A DNA stretch of 64,000 nucleotides from Vitis vinifera. Taxonomy: Eukaryota; Streptophyta; Magnoliopsida; Vitales; Vitaceae. Below the pieces are notes generated by a model. It did not search any database. It had not been told where the DNA came from and saw only the letters and a list, made by a program, of their open reading frames with translations. This document shows, piece after piece, positions 23,434 through 35,650 of this stretch. The DNA lies in NCBI RefSeq assembly GCF_030704535.1, contig NC_081812.1, positions 21,117,501-21,181,500 of the forward strand, written 5' to 3'. Position 1 is the stretch's first letter. Every line of letters starts with the position of its first letter. Made by a program: the position numbers and the translations under genes.

Positions 23434-24780
23434 AAGAAGCAAGGTCATAATGGTCAATATAAGCAACCAAACAAGCCGTACAACTAAACACTCAATAAAA
23501 CCAATCTTTAAGGCAACAAATACTTAAGTTCAATTACAATATATTAAATGACATACAATTATTTTGTGGGAGCAATACTTAAAAATCAAACACCTTCAAA
23601 TCATAGTTTGTTGGACATATATTTCAAAAATCATACATCTTTCAAATAGACCTTGTAAAGAAAGTGTGTTCATATCCATGTGCCGGGAGAAAATAATTCA
23701 TATTAAGGCAATTTATATTATATGCATCAATTTATATGAAAAATCAATTTATATTATATGCATCAACCCTACATCCCACATCATATTATTTCCTGACGAA
23801 ACCTAAACAATTATCAGCCCAAAACACATAATGACTCCAAAATCATGGAAATACCACCATCACATCAACCCCACATCCCACATCATATTATTTCCTGCAG
23901 AAACCAAAATAATCATCAGCCCAAAACACATAATGAATCCAAAATCGTGAAAATACCACCATCACTCAGCATGGAACAAATAGTCCCCATTCAAAACCTA
24001 CAAATACATAGGTAAATCTCAATGCTACAGCCCACACCATAATGACAGCGATTACAAATTGAAGGGATTTCTATAGTGCATTCGACTTATACAATTTAAT
24101 AAGAAATTTAACCATGCCTACCAAGAAATCCCCAAATAGAAACAAAACAATAGAAAGTAGAATTATCACACAAGGAAGCCCATCAGGCATCTGCAGAATT
24201 AACGCAAATCCAACGCTGCTATTCTTTCTCCTACTCATGGATATAACTCAAATACAACATAAAAATCAGATGGCTTGAAAAAGTTTACCAATCCATCAAA
24301 TCCTTTCTGATATACTTTGAAAATATCAGATACAACATGAAAATCAGATGGCTTGAAAAAGGTTTACCAATCTATCAAATCCTTTCTGAAGTACTTTGAA
24401 AATATGTACCAGTTTCTCAAAATCAAAGACTAAAAAAATTACATGAAAACATGCTTGGTAAACAGAAAGAATGAAGACCAAAGAAGAAGCAAAAATTTAA
24501 CCTGGCCTGCATACCATTACAGGAACCCAGATGAACCAAGCCTGAACAGAAGAATTAACCATGAAAGATGGATTCTGTTAGAAATAGTCTAAAATCATAT
24601 GCTCTACCAACATTTTCTAGAATGACAAAAAAGTGCACACAGTTTCAGCCAAATATGAGGAAAAGAAAAGACTGATTGATGCAAGGTCAACACTACAGTC
24701 TTTATGTATGCCACTTATCTGGGTTATGTATGGATCTCACTTCAGCAGGTGCAGGTCTGATATAAATGCAGCTGCTAAAG

Positions 24781-25768
24781 CATGGTTCAAAATCGCACTA
24801 TCAGTCGTTGACTGAGAGGTTTCTGAGGCACATGGCGTCTCGGTTCGGTATCGGGCTATACACAAAACAAGATACTTAAAAGTTCAAAAAATTATAAAAA
24901 TTATTTTTAATATAATTAAATGAATTAACAAAACTAATAAACTTAATAATAAATCATTAACATAATAATAAATGAAATAATTTCTTAAATTATTAATAAT
25001 AAATTAACATATAAAATAATACACCTTATATAATACCATTACCATGTAAAATAATATGTTACCTAAATTAAAGTCATTCATACCATATTTAATATATAAA
25101 ATACTAATTTTCAAATTTCTAATTCCAAATACCGTTGGCATATAAGGTAAAATGATGCAAATACATGAACATTTGAAATAATAAATCATTTTTATATAAA
25201 ACAATGCATTAAGCCCTTTTCTTAAATTCTCAATCCCAAACATCCCTTATTCACACCATGGGATACCCGGTTTGTAGAAGCAAAAGCCTCTCTATAGTAC
25301 ACAGCCAAACAACACTACGGAGATCGAGCAAGGAAAGGCAACACCAACATGCAACGATCATCATCAATGAAAGAATGTTGATGTGGTTGGTCACCACGAC
25401 TACATCACCGACACAAAGCTTTCTTTCTTCTTCTTCTTATCCTTCACGGCTATGGATCTTGAAAAAAAAAATTATTTTTAAGAGAATCTCTCATATTTAT
25501 TAAAGATTTCTCAGTTTTGGTTGCCTTTTGTTGTGATTTGAAAGGAAAAAAAATTTGGTTTAATCTGAGAATATTTAGATCTTAAACTATTGAACTCATA
25601 ATTTCAACCAAGTTCACTCCGAATCTCAACCGAGGCGACCAAGTTTAACCGATTCTTAGTTGGGTCTGTGTTGAAGATGGTACCGGGTATCGGACTCAAC
25701 GTAGAAAGGTTCTAGACAAATACGACTCGGCCAAGTCATATCAGACTCCGCCGATATTTTGAACCATG
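24781..25768. mobile_element. hAT-like non-autonomous element (copy A)
   Basis: The ends are inverted repeats beginning CATGGTTCAAAAT. They are flanked by TGCTAAAG (24773-24780) and TCCTAAAG (25769-25776), an 8-bp duplication with one mismatch. The 988-bp interior has no transposase. Confidence 0.6.
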
Positions 25769-27121
25769 TCCTAAAGTGACATACATCATCTGCCAAAGTC
25801 GGACCTGCACCTGCTAAACTGACATACATCAACACCGTCCCACTTCTGATCCTAATTTGCTTAGGTTCCTTCACTTATTTGTGAAAGAACCCTACCCACA
25901 TAGTAAATTTCCTGAAAAGTTCCACACGCAGAGAGCTTCCATGTTTGAAAGATGAGATTCTAAAATCTAAAAAAAAAAATATATATATATATTAAAATCA
26001 CATCAAAAGCTATCAACAACCTTATTGAACCAAACCTCATAATAATATAACTAATACTCATAATAAAAAAATAATTATCTACAAAGAAATATAGACATAT
26101 CCTCCTATGGTATTGTACAACATCTCAGGTATACAAGAAAGATTGCTAAGGGATGAAAAATTGTTGATCTTACATTTATTTGGACAGTATGGTAACAAAG
26201 AAATTGATGAGGATGAATCTCTAAGATAGATTTGTTGCAATTTAAGTAAGACTAGTATTACTTTGAATTAAATTAGGATTAGTATTTGTTGGAGTTAAAT
26301 TAGGAGTAGTCAATTATTAGAATCATAATTAGGTTATAGGAGAATTAGAATTAGAGTCATAATAGGTTGTTAAAATCCTAATACACTCTGGATTTCTTAG
26401 ATGTCTATAAATAAGGCTAATTAATGTAAACCAAAGTATTAATTGATTGATGATTAATAATACTATGTTTTCTTGTGGAGTCTCCTAGAAGTCCTGAGTG
26501 CAACTCTAAAGTTCTACCCCTTCTTTTTATCTTAGTTCTCTATTTTTTTTTCCTTTTATGTTGTTGTCATAAACTTTATCTCTTATTCCTCTCCTTAAAC
26601 CCCTAACCCACCTATTTGATGGTAGATAGCCATCCTAGGGTTGCCCTACATAAAAAATACAAGGATCTCTAAGGACAAATGGATGACTTTTCAAACGATA
26701 TGGGACCTAGTCTACTTCTATTCATCTTTTTGGGCCTCTACTAGGGCATTCCTCTCAACATTATTCAACTTGATTGGCTTTCAATATGTAAATCAAAAGG
26801 TTAAAATAGCAATCATTTTCATGTCTTTTAGATTGTCTTGATAAAAAGAAAAAAAAATGCATAATTGTTGAAATGGAGCCAAATGGATTGGTATACTACC
26901 AAACTTGCAAACTCAAAACGGATGGCCATAGAACTTGAGAATTTGAACCAAGAAGTAAAGCCATAATTCATAAGCTTCCAAACTTATTTATACTCAAGCA
27001 AAAAAATTTCAATGCTTTGCTTCGAATATTTAATTAATCAATAACTAGAGCGCTTCAACACACCATGAAAGCAAGTAAGAAGCATAGATGAATTATAAAA
27101 ATCCAATTGTACTTCTTTTGG

Positions 27122-27245
27122 CATCGGTGGGCCCTTGAGGTCTGGCTCAAGTGCTAAAGGGTTGGAGAGGGTTTATGGGAGGTTTTAAGTTCAAGTCTCA
27201 ATGGAGACAAAAATTTACCTACCAACAAAAAGTTCTCTAGGCATT
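27122..27245 (+). mobile_element. tRNA-derived SINE-like sequence (copy A)
   Basis: An A-box-like motif (TGGCTCAAGTGCTAAAGGG, about 27143-27161) and a B-box-like motif (GTTCAAGTCT, 27189-27198) are spaced as in a Pol III promoter. No clear tail or target duplication could be defined. Confidence 0.4.
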
Positions 27246-29629
27246 AGTGGGAAAAGGAAGCAATAATAACATAACAAATTAATCAATGAATTCTTGAACA
27301 AAACACAAGCTGCCTGAAATACAAATGGCACATGACCAAGTCAATATACAATTCCCAGGCAAGATACCACTTTTTACATATAAACCACAGTGCAAACCCC
27401 ACATACATTTTTACTAGAAGAGATATATTTTACATCCCAGAGGGGCTATAATTGGAGATACCATTGTTTCTGGTACAGAAGTTCTTATTTATTTACCAAA
27501 ACCTCATAGACAAAATCTTCACAAACCAAACCTTGGTAATCCAAAGGAAAGTGAGAAAAAAATAAGCTCTTCATAGACAAGTATTTATTTATTTATTTCC
27601 AAAAACCTCATAGTTAAGGTTTTCACAAATCAAACCTTGGTAACCCAAAGAATAGTAAAAGCTCTTCAATTTGTGAGCTAGACAACTATATTAGCCATGT
27701 TTTTATTTAAAAATTAACAAAATAAATTAAAAAAACTGACCTGTTTTAATGTCCTCACTCTGACCCTTTCTTATGAAACCAGAAATCAAAAAAATTGAGT
27801 TGAGGCAAATTGATGTCCATGTCATAAAGAAGAGTGCTCAGAGACATAAATGTAACAGCCCCAAAAACATGATATTCAATAGAAAATAAATAAATAAGAA
27901 TTTGTGACCGCATAACTCCACTTATTCTTATTTCAAATCAGTATCTATAATGTCATTTTGTTCAAATACAAGCTATTGTAAATGAACACTTCTCAAATCA
28001 ATCTTTCAAATAAAAAAAAATTAAGTTCAAATACAAAAAAACTTAAATTCCATTTTGTTCTTCAAAGGGAAGAGATGATTTAAAAAATCAGTATCTATAA
28101 TGTCATTCTTTTATGAAAGAAAGAATTCTAAAAATCAAATGTCCCTTGAGTAGGCTTTATGATATCCGACAAAAAGCACTCATACAAGGGACAAAATGCT
28201 CCATATTGAGGAAAAAGAAGAAAAAAAGGTAACAACGAAACTCATCATTATATGTAACTCTTAATCTTATCAAATTCTGCATGATACATCATATCACTTC
28301 CTGCAAAAACAACATCAATTGGAAGCCCAAAAAAACAACTCCTGTTAGCACTCCAAATAAACTTATCCCACCATGCTAATCAAACTCGGATCATTGAGAG
28401 TAATAGACCAATACCCAAATCACTAATAAAGGGTTCATTATGAAATACAGGGTTTGCATAAGACTTTGTTGGGATGGATGATCATCAGTTCCCTGATATT
28501 TCTCAACAATTGCTGTTAACCTCCTCCCGACTTTCTATAAAAGGAGGGTTCTACTGTGTCAAATGTGCCTGAAAGTAACAATGTAGCCAATCTATGACAC
28601 CAATTTATTTAGACGAAACTGTAAAAGTACACACAAATAAAACTCAGGCATTGCCCAAATATCCCAAAAAATTTTAACAAATCACAAACACATAACCAAA
28701 AATATTAATTTCTGTACAAATTACCAACAAATCAAAGAACATTTGTCACTAACAACGAGTTCAAACAGATTGTAAACAGATAGCTGCCAATGAAGACAAA
28801 ACCAAATATCAGAAATAAAACTCAGACACTGCCCAAATATCTCAAAAAAAGTTAACAAATCACAAACACATAACTTGAAATTTTTAATTTTTTTACAAAT
28901 TACAGACAAATCAAAGAACATTTGTCACCAACCATCATGAACCCTTTCCTTGCGTCAAGCCCGATCCATTCCTGAAAAATCCTAAAGCATGCCCAAAAAA
29001 TTCCTATAGAAAATCCTATCGTCCTCACCCATCGTCGAGAAACCCTAACAGAAAAATTCTACCGTCTTCGTCTATCATCTTTATTTTAATATGGAATAAG
29101 ATCGTCGTACAAAACCCTAAAAACCGCCTTCACCCATCATCCTCAAACACAAAAAAACCTAATGCCTGTACTCTTCATTCAACACCCATCAAAAAGGAAA
29201 ACCCCAATACCCCACTCCATCATCTTTCATCCTCCAAAATCGGAACCCATTACCCTAAACTCTGAATTTATACTCTGTTCTACGCGGAACGGACGCGTAT
29301 AGCCCGCATGCAAAACATGAATAAAACCTCACTCTTTAGTTTTTATAGTCGATCGTTGGGCTTTACAATTTCAGCCCAATCGGAGCCCCAAGCCCCCGTA
29401 GTAGTGAGCCAGATAATCAGGCCAGGACCACCACGCGCCCCACGCCACCCCGTGTTTGAGGAAAAAATATTCTTGGAAAATTGATGATGACGTGTATGCG
29501 AAGATTCCAAGAAGCTTCCATGTTTCTTGGAAAATATTCTCTGCTTCCCGATTTTATTCCTCGCCATCAAAGATTCTTCGCATACAGATTCTTGCAATTT
29601 TCATGTTTTAGAAGATCCTGCCTTTCAGC

Positions 29630-30010
29630 GCTTTTCTGAGCCCTTCCAAGAAACGACTTCTTTGACCCTAGGATTGCACCAGTGAGGGCCTCCACAGCTC
29701 AAAGTACACAAAACCAAACCCTCTGGATTTCCCATTGCCATCCTTCATGATAACATCAGTGCCAACTTTTCCAAACTCAGAGAACTTACCTCGAATTGTA
29801 TCCTCTGTCAAATCTTCACCCAGATTATTCACTTACACATTCGGACACGTATAATTTTTCCCTTCAAGACATTTTCTGCAAGTTTGGCAATATACTTTCT
29901 TGCAAGGTGGTGGAAGAAAGCTGCTGCTATTAATGCTTGATAAGTTGCTTGACGGGAAAAAATTATATGTGTCTAAATTTGTCAAGAAAGGTGAGAGGAA
30001 AGACGTTTCT
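29630..30010. pseudogene. Poly(A)-binding protein RRM fragments in inverted arrangement (copy A)
   Basis: The minus strand (about 29838-29640) carries an RRM3-like stretch of a plant poly(A)-binding protein, with an in-frame TAA in place of the conserved Tyr before VNNLGEDL. A 22-bp deletion relative to copy B (at about 29698) shifts its frame. The plus strand (about 29930-30010) carries the RRM2-end motif GKKLYVSKFVKKGERKDVS. The two halves overlap in content and face each other, so this is a rearranged relic. Confidence 0.75.
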
Positions 30011-30265
30011 GCGGAAACAAGGTCATGATACAAGAAATTTGTCAAGAAAAGTGAGAGGATGATAGGTTGAGAGTTTAGGATGATAGGTTCTTTAAGGATT
30101 TTAAAGGATGAAAGATGATGGATTGGGGAGTTGAGTTTTCCTTTTTGATGGGTGTTGAATGAGGAGTATAGGCGTTAGGATTTAATATTTTTATAATATC
30201 TATATTATTTTATTATCAATAATTTTTTTTTTAATTTTAAATAAAAATATCAAATTATAATTATA

Positions 30266-33200
30266 TATATATAATTTGAAACATTTTTAAAATTTTGAAA
30301 AATTACTTATAATATTGAATTTAAAAAATTAAATGTTAGACAAAATTTAGGAAGCATTCAAAAATATGAAAAATAACTTATGGGTTGAAAATCACTTTTT
30401 AATATTTTCCGGTGATTTTTTTTTTAAACTTTCAAAGAAAACAATTTGACTAAAATCACCATCAAAAGACATTCATTATCTTTTACTAAAATTTAAAAAA
30501 ATTGGATAAATAAAAAAAAACTATTTTAATTGATTTGACAAAGTTATATTTATCTTTATGTTTTTAATCAATATAAATAAAAACAAAGTGATAAATTTTG
30601 TTTCCAAAATATAAAAGATTCAATAAATATAAAAATAGATTATTATTTTTTGAAGATAGATTTTAAAATGAAAGAAAAACAATTATCCTTTGAATTAAAA
30701 TTTATATTCTTTAGCTATTGTAGCTGATTTGTAAAGATTTAAAAAATAAATAAAATTAAAATGTTTTAATTGATTTTTAAGATAAAATTTTAGATTAATT
30801 TCCTTCAAATTATTATGAAAAAAATCTATTGTTATACTAAAATTTAATTTCTTTTATTGCTTAATTTATATAAATTTATAATTTATAAAAATTATATAAT
30901 TTTTTTGAGAAAAAATTGATATGACATATTTTCTAAATAGCGAATATGCAATAAATTATGATGTCATTAAAAGAATAGGAAATCTTTTGCAATGTTGGTT
31001 TAAATATTTACCTTTTTTTGAAAATGATGAAAATATGATATAATTATTTCTTAAAATAACACAACAAATGGAAACAACTAAAAGATGTTTTTTGAAAATA
31101 TCATATTTTTTTTATGCTTAAGAATAGAAAATAGGAAACAATTTTTTGTTATCAGACGTGTTTTTTATATTTTTTTGTTCTAGAGAACAAAATTAAAATA
31201 TATATATAATTTTCAAACAAGTTCACTTATCTATTTACATGATGAGGTTGATTTTATCGATATAATTTATTTTAATATTTTCTTGAATGTTTTTCGAAGG
31301 CTATAGAAAGATTAATTAATTATAAAAGACAATGTTGCAACAAATTTAATTTAATTTTACTTTTTTTTGGCTTTTATAAATAAAAATATATTCACTTATC
31401 TATTCACTTTAATTAATTTATATATTTATTTATTTATTTATAGGAAAATACAAAATAAGAAACTCAAATGATAAATAATCCTAATGATAGGAAAACAAAT
31501 AACAATGTAACATGAACAGACCTTTATACTTAAACTATATGTGGTCTATATTAAATAATTGAAGATAACTTTGATAATTAATTAATTGACTAATAAATAC
31601 AGTGTCAAATAAATAACAAAATTAATTTTCTTATGTTATCACGTTTTGACTTGATGGGAAATCAATGCAAATATAGATGGTTTGGATAACAACAAATGAG
31701 CTAACACATTATGGCTAGCAAGGGGAGGAGTGAATCAATTGAGATGACTACTAGGGTTAGTGGTTGTGGTAGGTCTAGTCTTATATTTTTATATACAAAT
31801 CATTTCATACTTAAAATCTTTTAATAAACAAATAAAAGAGAAAATAAATAAATTAAGTAAATACTTAAAGTAATAAGTGGATACAAATAAATCAATTTTG
31901 ATATATATATATATATATATATATATAACAAAGTTAGTGTATTTACACGTCAAAATTAATCTATCATAAATAAAATTATCTTCTTTTTAATAAAATAATA
32001 AATTATAAAATATAACTATTTTTCCTATTAAAATAAATTTTTATGTAAAAAGTGAAAATTCATAAATTATACTCTTTTCTCACTTTTTATTTTTATTTTT
32101 TTATATTTTTTATGCCCAAGGCATTTATCAAATTACCAAATCAGTTTATTTACTATAAGAAATTATTTTCTTTTTCATTTATCTTAAAACAATATAAATT
32201 TGCATAATTTGAAATACAATTAGATTTGAACATACTTAAATTGCCTACTAAAAGAATTGCAAAAATTATCTCTTTATTTACTTATATATAGAAATGCATA
32301 TAAATTAACCCATTTTTTTTTTTTATGTGGAAGTGATTTTGAAGAAGAAATTTAGAGTTTGTTTGATAATGATTCTAGGTAGCATTTTTAATATTTTTAA
32401 TACTTGAAAATTTTTATCATTCAAGTGTTAAAAACAATAAAAACGTTTTCTAAAATTACTCTCAAACGCATTCTTAGTTTGACAGTGATATTAAGAAGTG
32501 TTTTAAACCTTTTTAATATTTAAAATTTTGAATCATTCAAGTATTAGAAATGTTAAAAACATTTTATAAAATCACTATCAAATGCACTTTTAGAACCCAT
32601 TTGGTGGTGATTATAGAAAATGCTTGTAATATTTCTAATATTTTAAAATTTTTATTATTCAAGGATTATAAATGCTAGAAATATTTTCTAGTATCACTTT
32701 CAAACGCATTCTTAGAGTGCGTTTGGTAGTGATTTTGAAAAGTGTTTTTAGCATTTCTAATACGAAAAAAATAATTTTTTTTAAGTACTAAAAAGACAAA
32801 ATATTTCTCAAAATCACTATCAAACACACTCTTAGAGTTTGTTTGATACTAATTTGAGGAAGTGTTTTTAACTTTTATAATATTTGAACATCTTTATCAT
32901 TCAAGTATTACAAATATTAGAAACGTTTCATAAAATCATTATCAAACACACTCTTAGAGTTCATTTGGTAGTCATTCTATGAAGCACTTTTAATATTTCT
33001 AATACTTTAAAATTTGTATCATAAGTGTTAAAAATATTAAAAACGCTTTCTAGAATCATTCTTAAATGTACTCTTAGAATCCATTTAATAGTAATTTTAG
33101 AAAACGCTTCTAGTATTTTTATCACTTAAAATATTTTTTCTTTCAAGTATTAAAAATGTTAAAAGCGCATTTTAGAATCATTGTCAAATACACTCTTAAA

Positions 33201-34134
33201 GTGCAATTAATAATATTTTTATTCAAAGTGTTTTTAGGTAAAATGTTTTCTTTAAAAGTGTTTTTAAAAAAAATCACATAATAAGATTTCGTTTGGGAGT
33301 TATTATAGAAAATATTTTTAACATTTCTAATACTTGAATGATAAAAAAAATTCAAGTATTAAAAAGATTAAAAACGTTTTTTAGGATCATTGTCAAGCGG
33401 ACTCTAAGAATGCATTTAGTAGTGATTATATGAAGTATTTTTAACACTTTAAAAAAATTATTTTTTAAATGTTAGAAGGGCTAAAAATGTTTCCTACCAT
33501 CACTGCCGAACAAACTCTAAATGTTTTTCAATAAAAAAATTACAAATGATTTTCCATTATTATAAATGATCATTTAAATTTTTAAAAGTGTTTTCTAAAT
33601 TTTATCAAACGTTTCGTAGAGTCATTGCCAAATGAATCCTTAACACCGTGCACAACAAATTTTCATGCATGCATATTTTAACTCCTTGAAACTTAACATT
33701 TACATACATGTTTTAACCTCCAAAGTTAGCATGGGCTGCCACTTTAAATAAATATTTTATTGTCTTAATGCCCAGACCAGATATGTATTTATATTTTGAA
33801 GCTTCACACATACAATTAATTATATCTTGTTCTTAGACCAAAAAATGAAATTTATTCTTGAGCCCATGCAATCAAACATATCATTTATTCCTCACAAGTC
33901 ACAACCAGAGTTACTGCAGTTATTTGCAAACGTGATCAACCCAAAACTCCACCACTCTCTTATGAGCACAATGCGTGAGAAGAGTATACTGAGATGGTGA
34001 TCGACGGCTTATGAATTATGGCCTCGTGGTGGGAGCATGAATCGGTCCTTTCTGCGGCGTCTTGGAGGAGAAGGGGGTGGAGGCTATCACGTTCATGGCG
34101 GAAGAGATGCAAGCTGGGCCCGATCCGATATGGG
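30266..34134. other. AT-rich spacer with block R3
   Basis: 30266-31020 is AT-rich and holds one arm of a distant inverted repeat (30778-31018). 31030-33200 is a third relative of blocks R1 and R2. It includes a long (AT)n run (31898-31926) and the longest palindromic array (32335-33640). 33641-34134 is low-copy sequence with no clear gene, although the last 130 bp are GC-richer and open in the + strand frame up to the retrotransposon insertion. Confidence 0.6.
32335..33640. repeat. Tandem palindromic array (R3, longest)
   Basis: About nine or ten units of the same roughly 120-bp fold-back repeat, with junctions near 32470, 32588, 32708, 32830, 32953, 33071, 33193 and 33400. The last units diverge. 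Confidence 0.75.
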
Positions 34135-34139
34135 CTGAT

Positions 34140-34946
34140 TGTTGTCACCTCGCGTATCAGGTGGACCACGTTGCTGCTAGATGGATGGACACGCGATTCT
34201 CAACACACAAAGGGTTCTTGATTCAGCGGTTGTACCTGCAAAAAGGCATCCGGACAGGGTGTCCGGACGCACCCTCCGATGGTTTTGTTAGCCATGGTGA
34301 GAGAGAGATATATAAATCAGTTGACCTTTTACTAGGTAACAAGAGGTTACCAGGGGGGATCCCTTTCTTCTTCGTGTGAAGGCATATATATACAGCTTCA
34401 GGGGTACTGCTCCTTTCATTAATGGTGAGGAGATATTTTATGTTGTGATGATGATAATAGGTGTCAGTAGGAGCACTATCATCCTACGAATGGCTGTCAG
34501 AGACCATGGTAGGTGATGCGTCTGTCAAAGATCGTGGGAAGTGATTATGTAGAATGATCGTGGGAAGTGACTTGCTGTCACTTCCTTTTGTCTTCTCATT
34601 CTGCAGGTGATGGGATGTGGGTCATGGCTGCTTGTTGTGATTGCGTGTAAGACTCGCTTTACTTTAATTGACCATCCAGACGATTTATATCCGGATGGCT
34701 CATGCTGATTATCCGGATGTGTTGTGGAGACTATCCGGATGTCTACGCTCTGCCAGCGTCGTTTGCTCTTCCTTGGATAGGAGAAGCTGAAACGTCGTTT
34801 GCCTTTCCCTGAGGTGGTCCGGATAGGATAACCGCACCATGCATATCCTTAGGGGAATCCGGATGATGATGGTTCGGCTGATAACACGTGCCACGCGTCA
34901 CCATGAGCTGCGTGCCACGTGTTTCCCAAGGGGAGGGGTCCCTACA
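34140..34946 (-). repeat. 3' LTR of the complete element
   Basis: 807 bp, TG...CA ends on both strands. It has a TATA box on the minus strand at about 34383-34393. Seven TCCGGA hexamers are seen at 34249, 34262, 34690, 34712, 34734, 34818 and 34858. Confidence 0.95.
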
Positions 34947-34961
34947 TTGCCCCCCTTTTTA
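34947..34961 (-). other. Polypurine tract of the complete element
   Basis: The minus strand reads AAAAAGGGGGGCAA immediately before the 3' LTR, identical in kind to the left element. Confidence 0.75.
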
Positions 34962-35173
34962 ACTTGCCTATTTTGCCCAAAAAATGGGCGGGTTAAAAAT
35001 AACTGGGTTTTTGAAAATTGAAAAAGTCCCTTCGACTGACTGGGCCACGTGGCGAGTGGGGGTGCAGAAGACAAAAAGGTATTTATGACGAGCCGCCGAC
35101 CCTGTGTATCCCCAGGCAATATGTCGTTTCAATGATAACATGGCTGTTGGTTTGGCTTTCCGAGGGGCTGTCC

Positions 35174-35190
35174 TGCTATAAATAGGGCAC
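35174..35190 (+). promoter_or_regulatory. TATA box of the antisense gene (right element)
   Basis: TGCTATAAATAGGGCAC, about 470 bp upstream of the antisense ATG (35651). It lies outside the LTR, so the antisense gene has a promoter separate from the LTR promoter. Confidence 0.65.
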
Positions 35191-35650
35191 TGTACCTCTT
35201 TTTGCAGTTTTTCTTACTGCATTCTCTTGAGAGCCTTTCTTCTTACTGCTTTTTCCTGTGCCCTTTGCTTCTCTGAGAAAAACTTCGAAAGCTCTTTTGT
35301 ACCGGTGTTTTTGTATCGCGACTTTGTTTGTTTGCTGCTGGTGATTTTGTACCGAGGCAGTAACCGTTCTTCTTCTTCAAAGCTTTATTTGGTACGTACC
35401 TCTTTGCTACTGCCATTCCTTTGGTTGCACTTGCTGGTTCTTTAAACTTGTTTTCTGGCTTGTTTGGGCGTTGTTTTGATCGAGTCGTTTGCAATTGTTG
35501 TTGAATGTTGGTACTTTGTTGTTGTTCGGAGGGGTTTTTGAGGGGTTTTTCTGACTGCTTTGGGTTAGGGTTTGTGTATTTTCTGACTGCTTGGTTTGAT
35601 TCGTTGTATTGCTTTTGTATGTAGATTTTGGTTTGGCTTTGTGGTAAGAA

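Larger units (their letters stand above)
20720..30265. repeat. Segmental duplication, copy A (pairs with 47575-57225)
   Basis: About 9.5 kb collinear with copy B at an offset of about 26.85 kb, with a few percent substitutions and small indels by eye. The short open frames present in both copies show no recognisable domain and carry independent changes, so I read the segment as non-coding. It contains a tRNA relic, a hAT-like element, a SINE-like repeat and a PABP pseudogene (listed separately). Between these features I see only AT-rich unique-looking sequence. Confidence 0.9.

Noticed and set aside
23176..23487. 103-codon plus-strand frame, also at 50070-50384
   Set aside because: It reads through the antisense of the tRNA relic (the GLKPATSALQG segment), a common translation artefact.
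26270..26660. Possible solo LTR (TGTTGGAG start, TATAAATAAGG, CCCTACA end), also in copy B
   Set aside because: The ends look LTR-like but no target duplication or matching second LTR was found.
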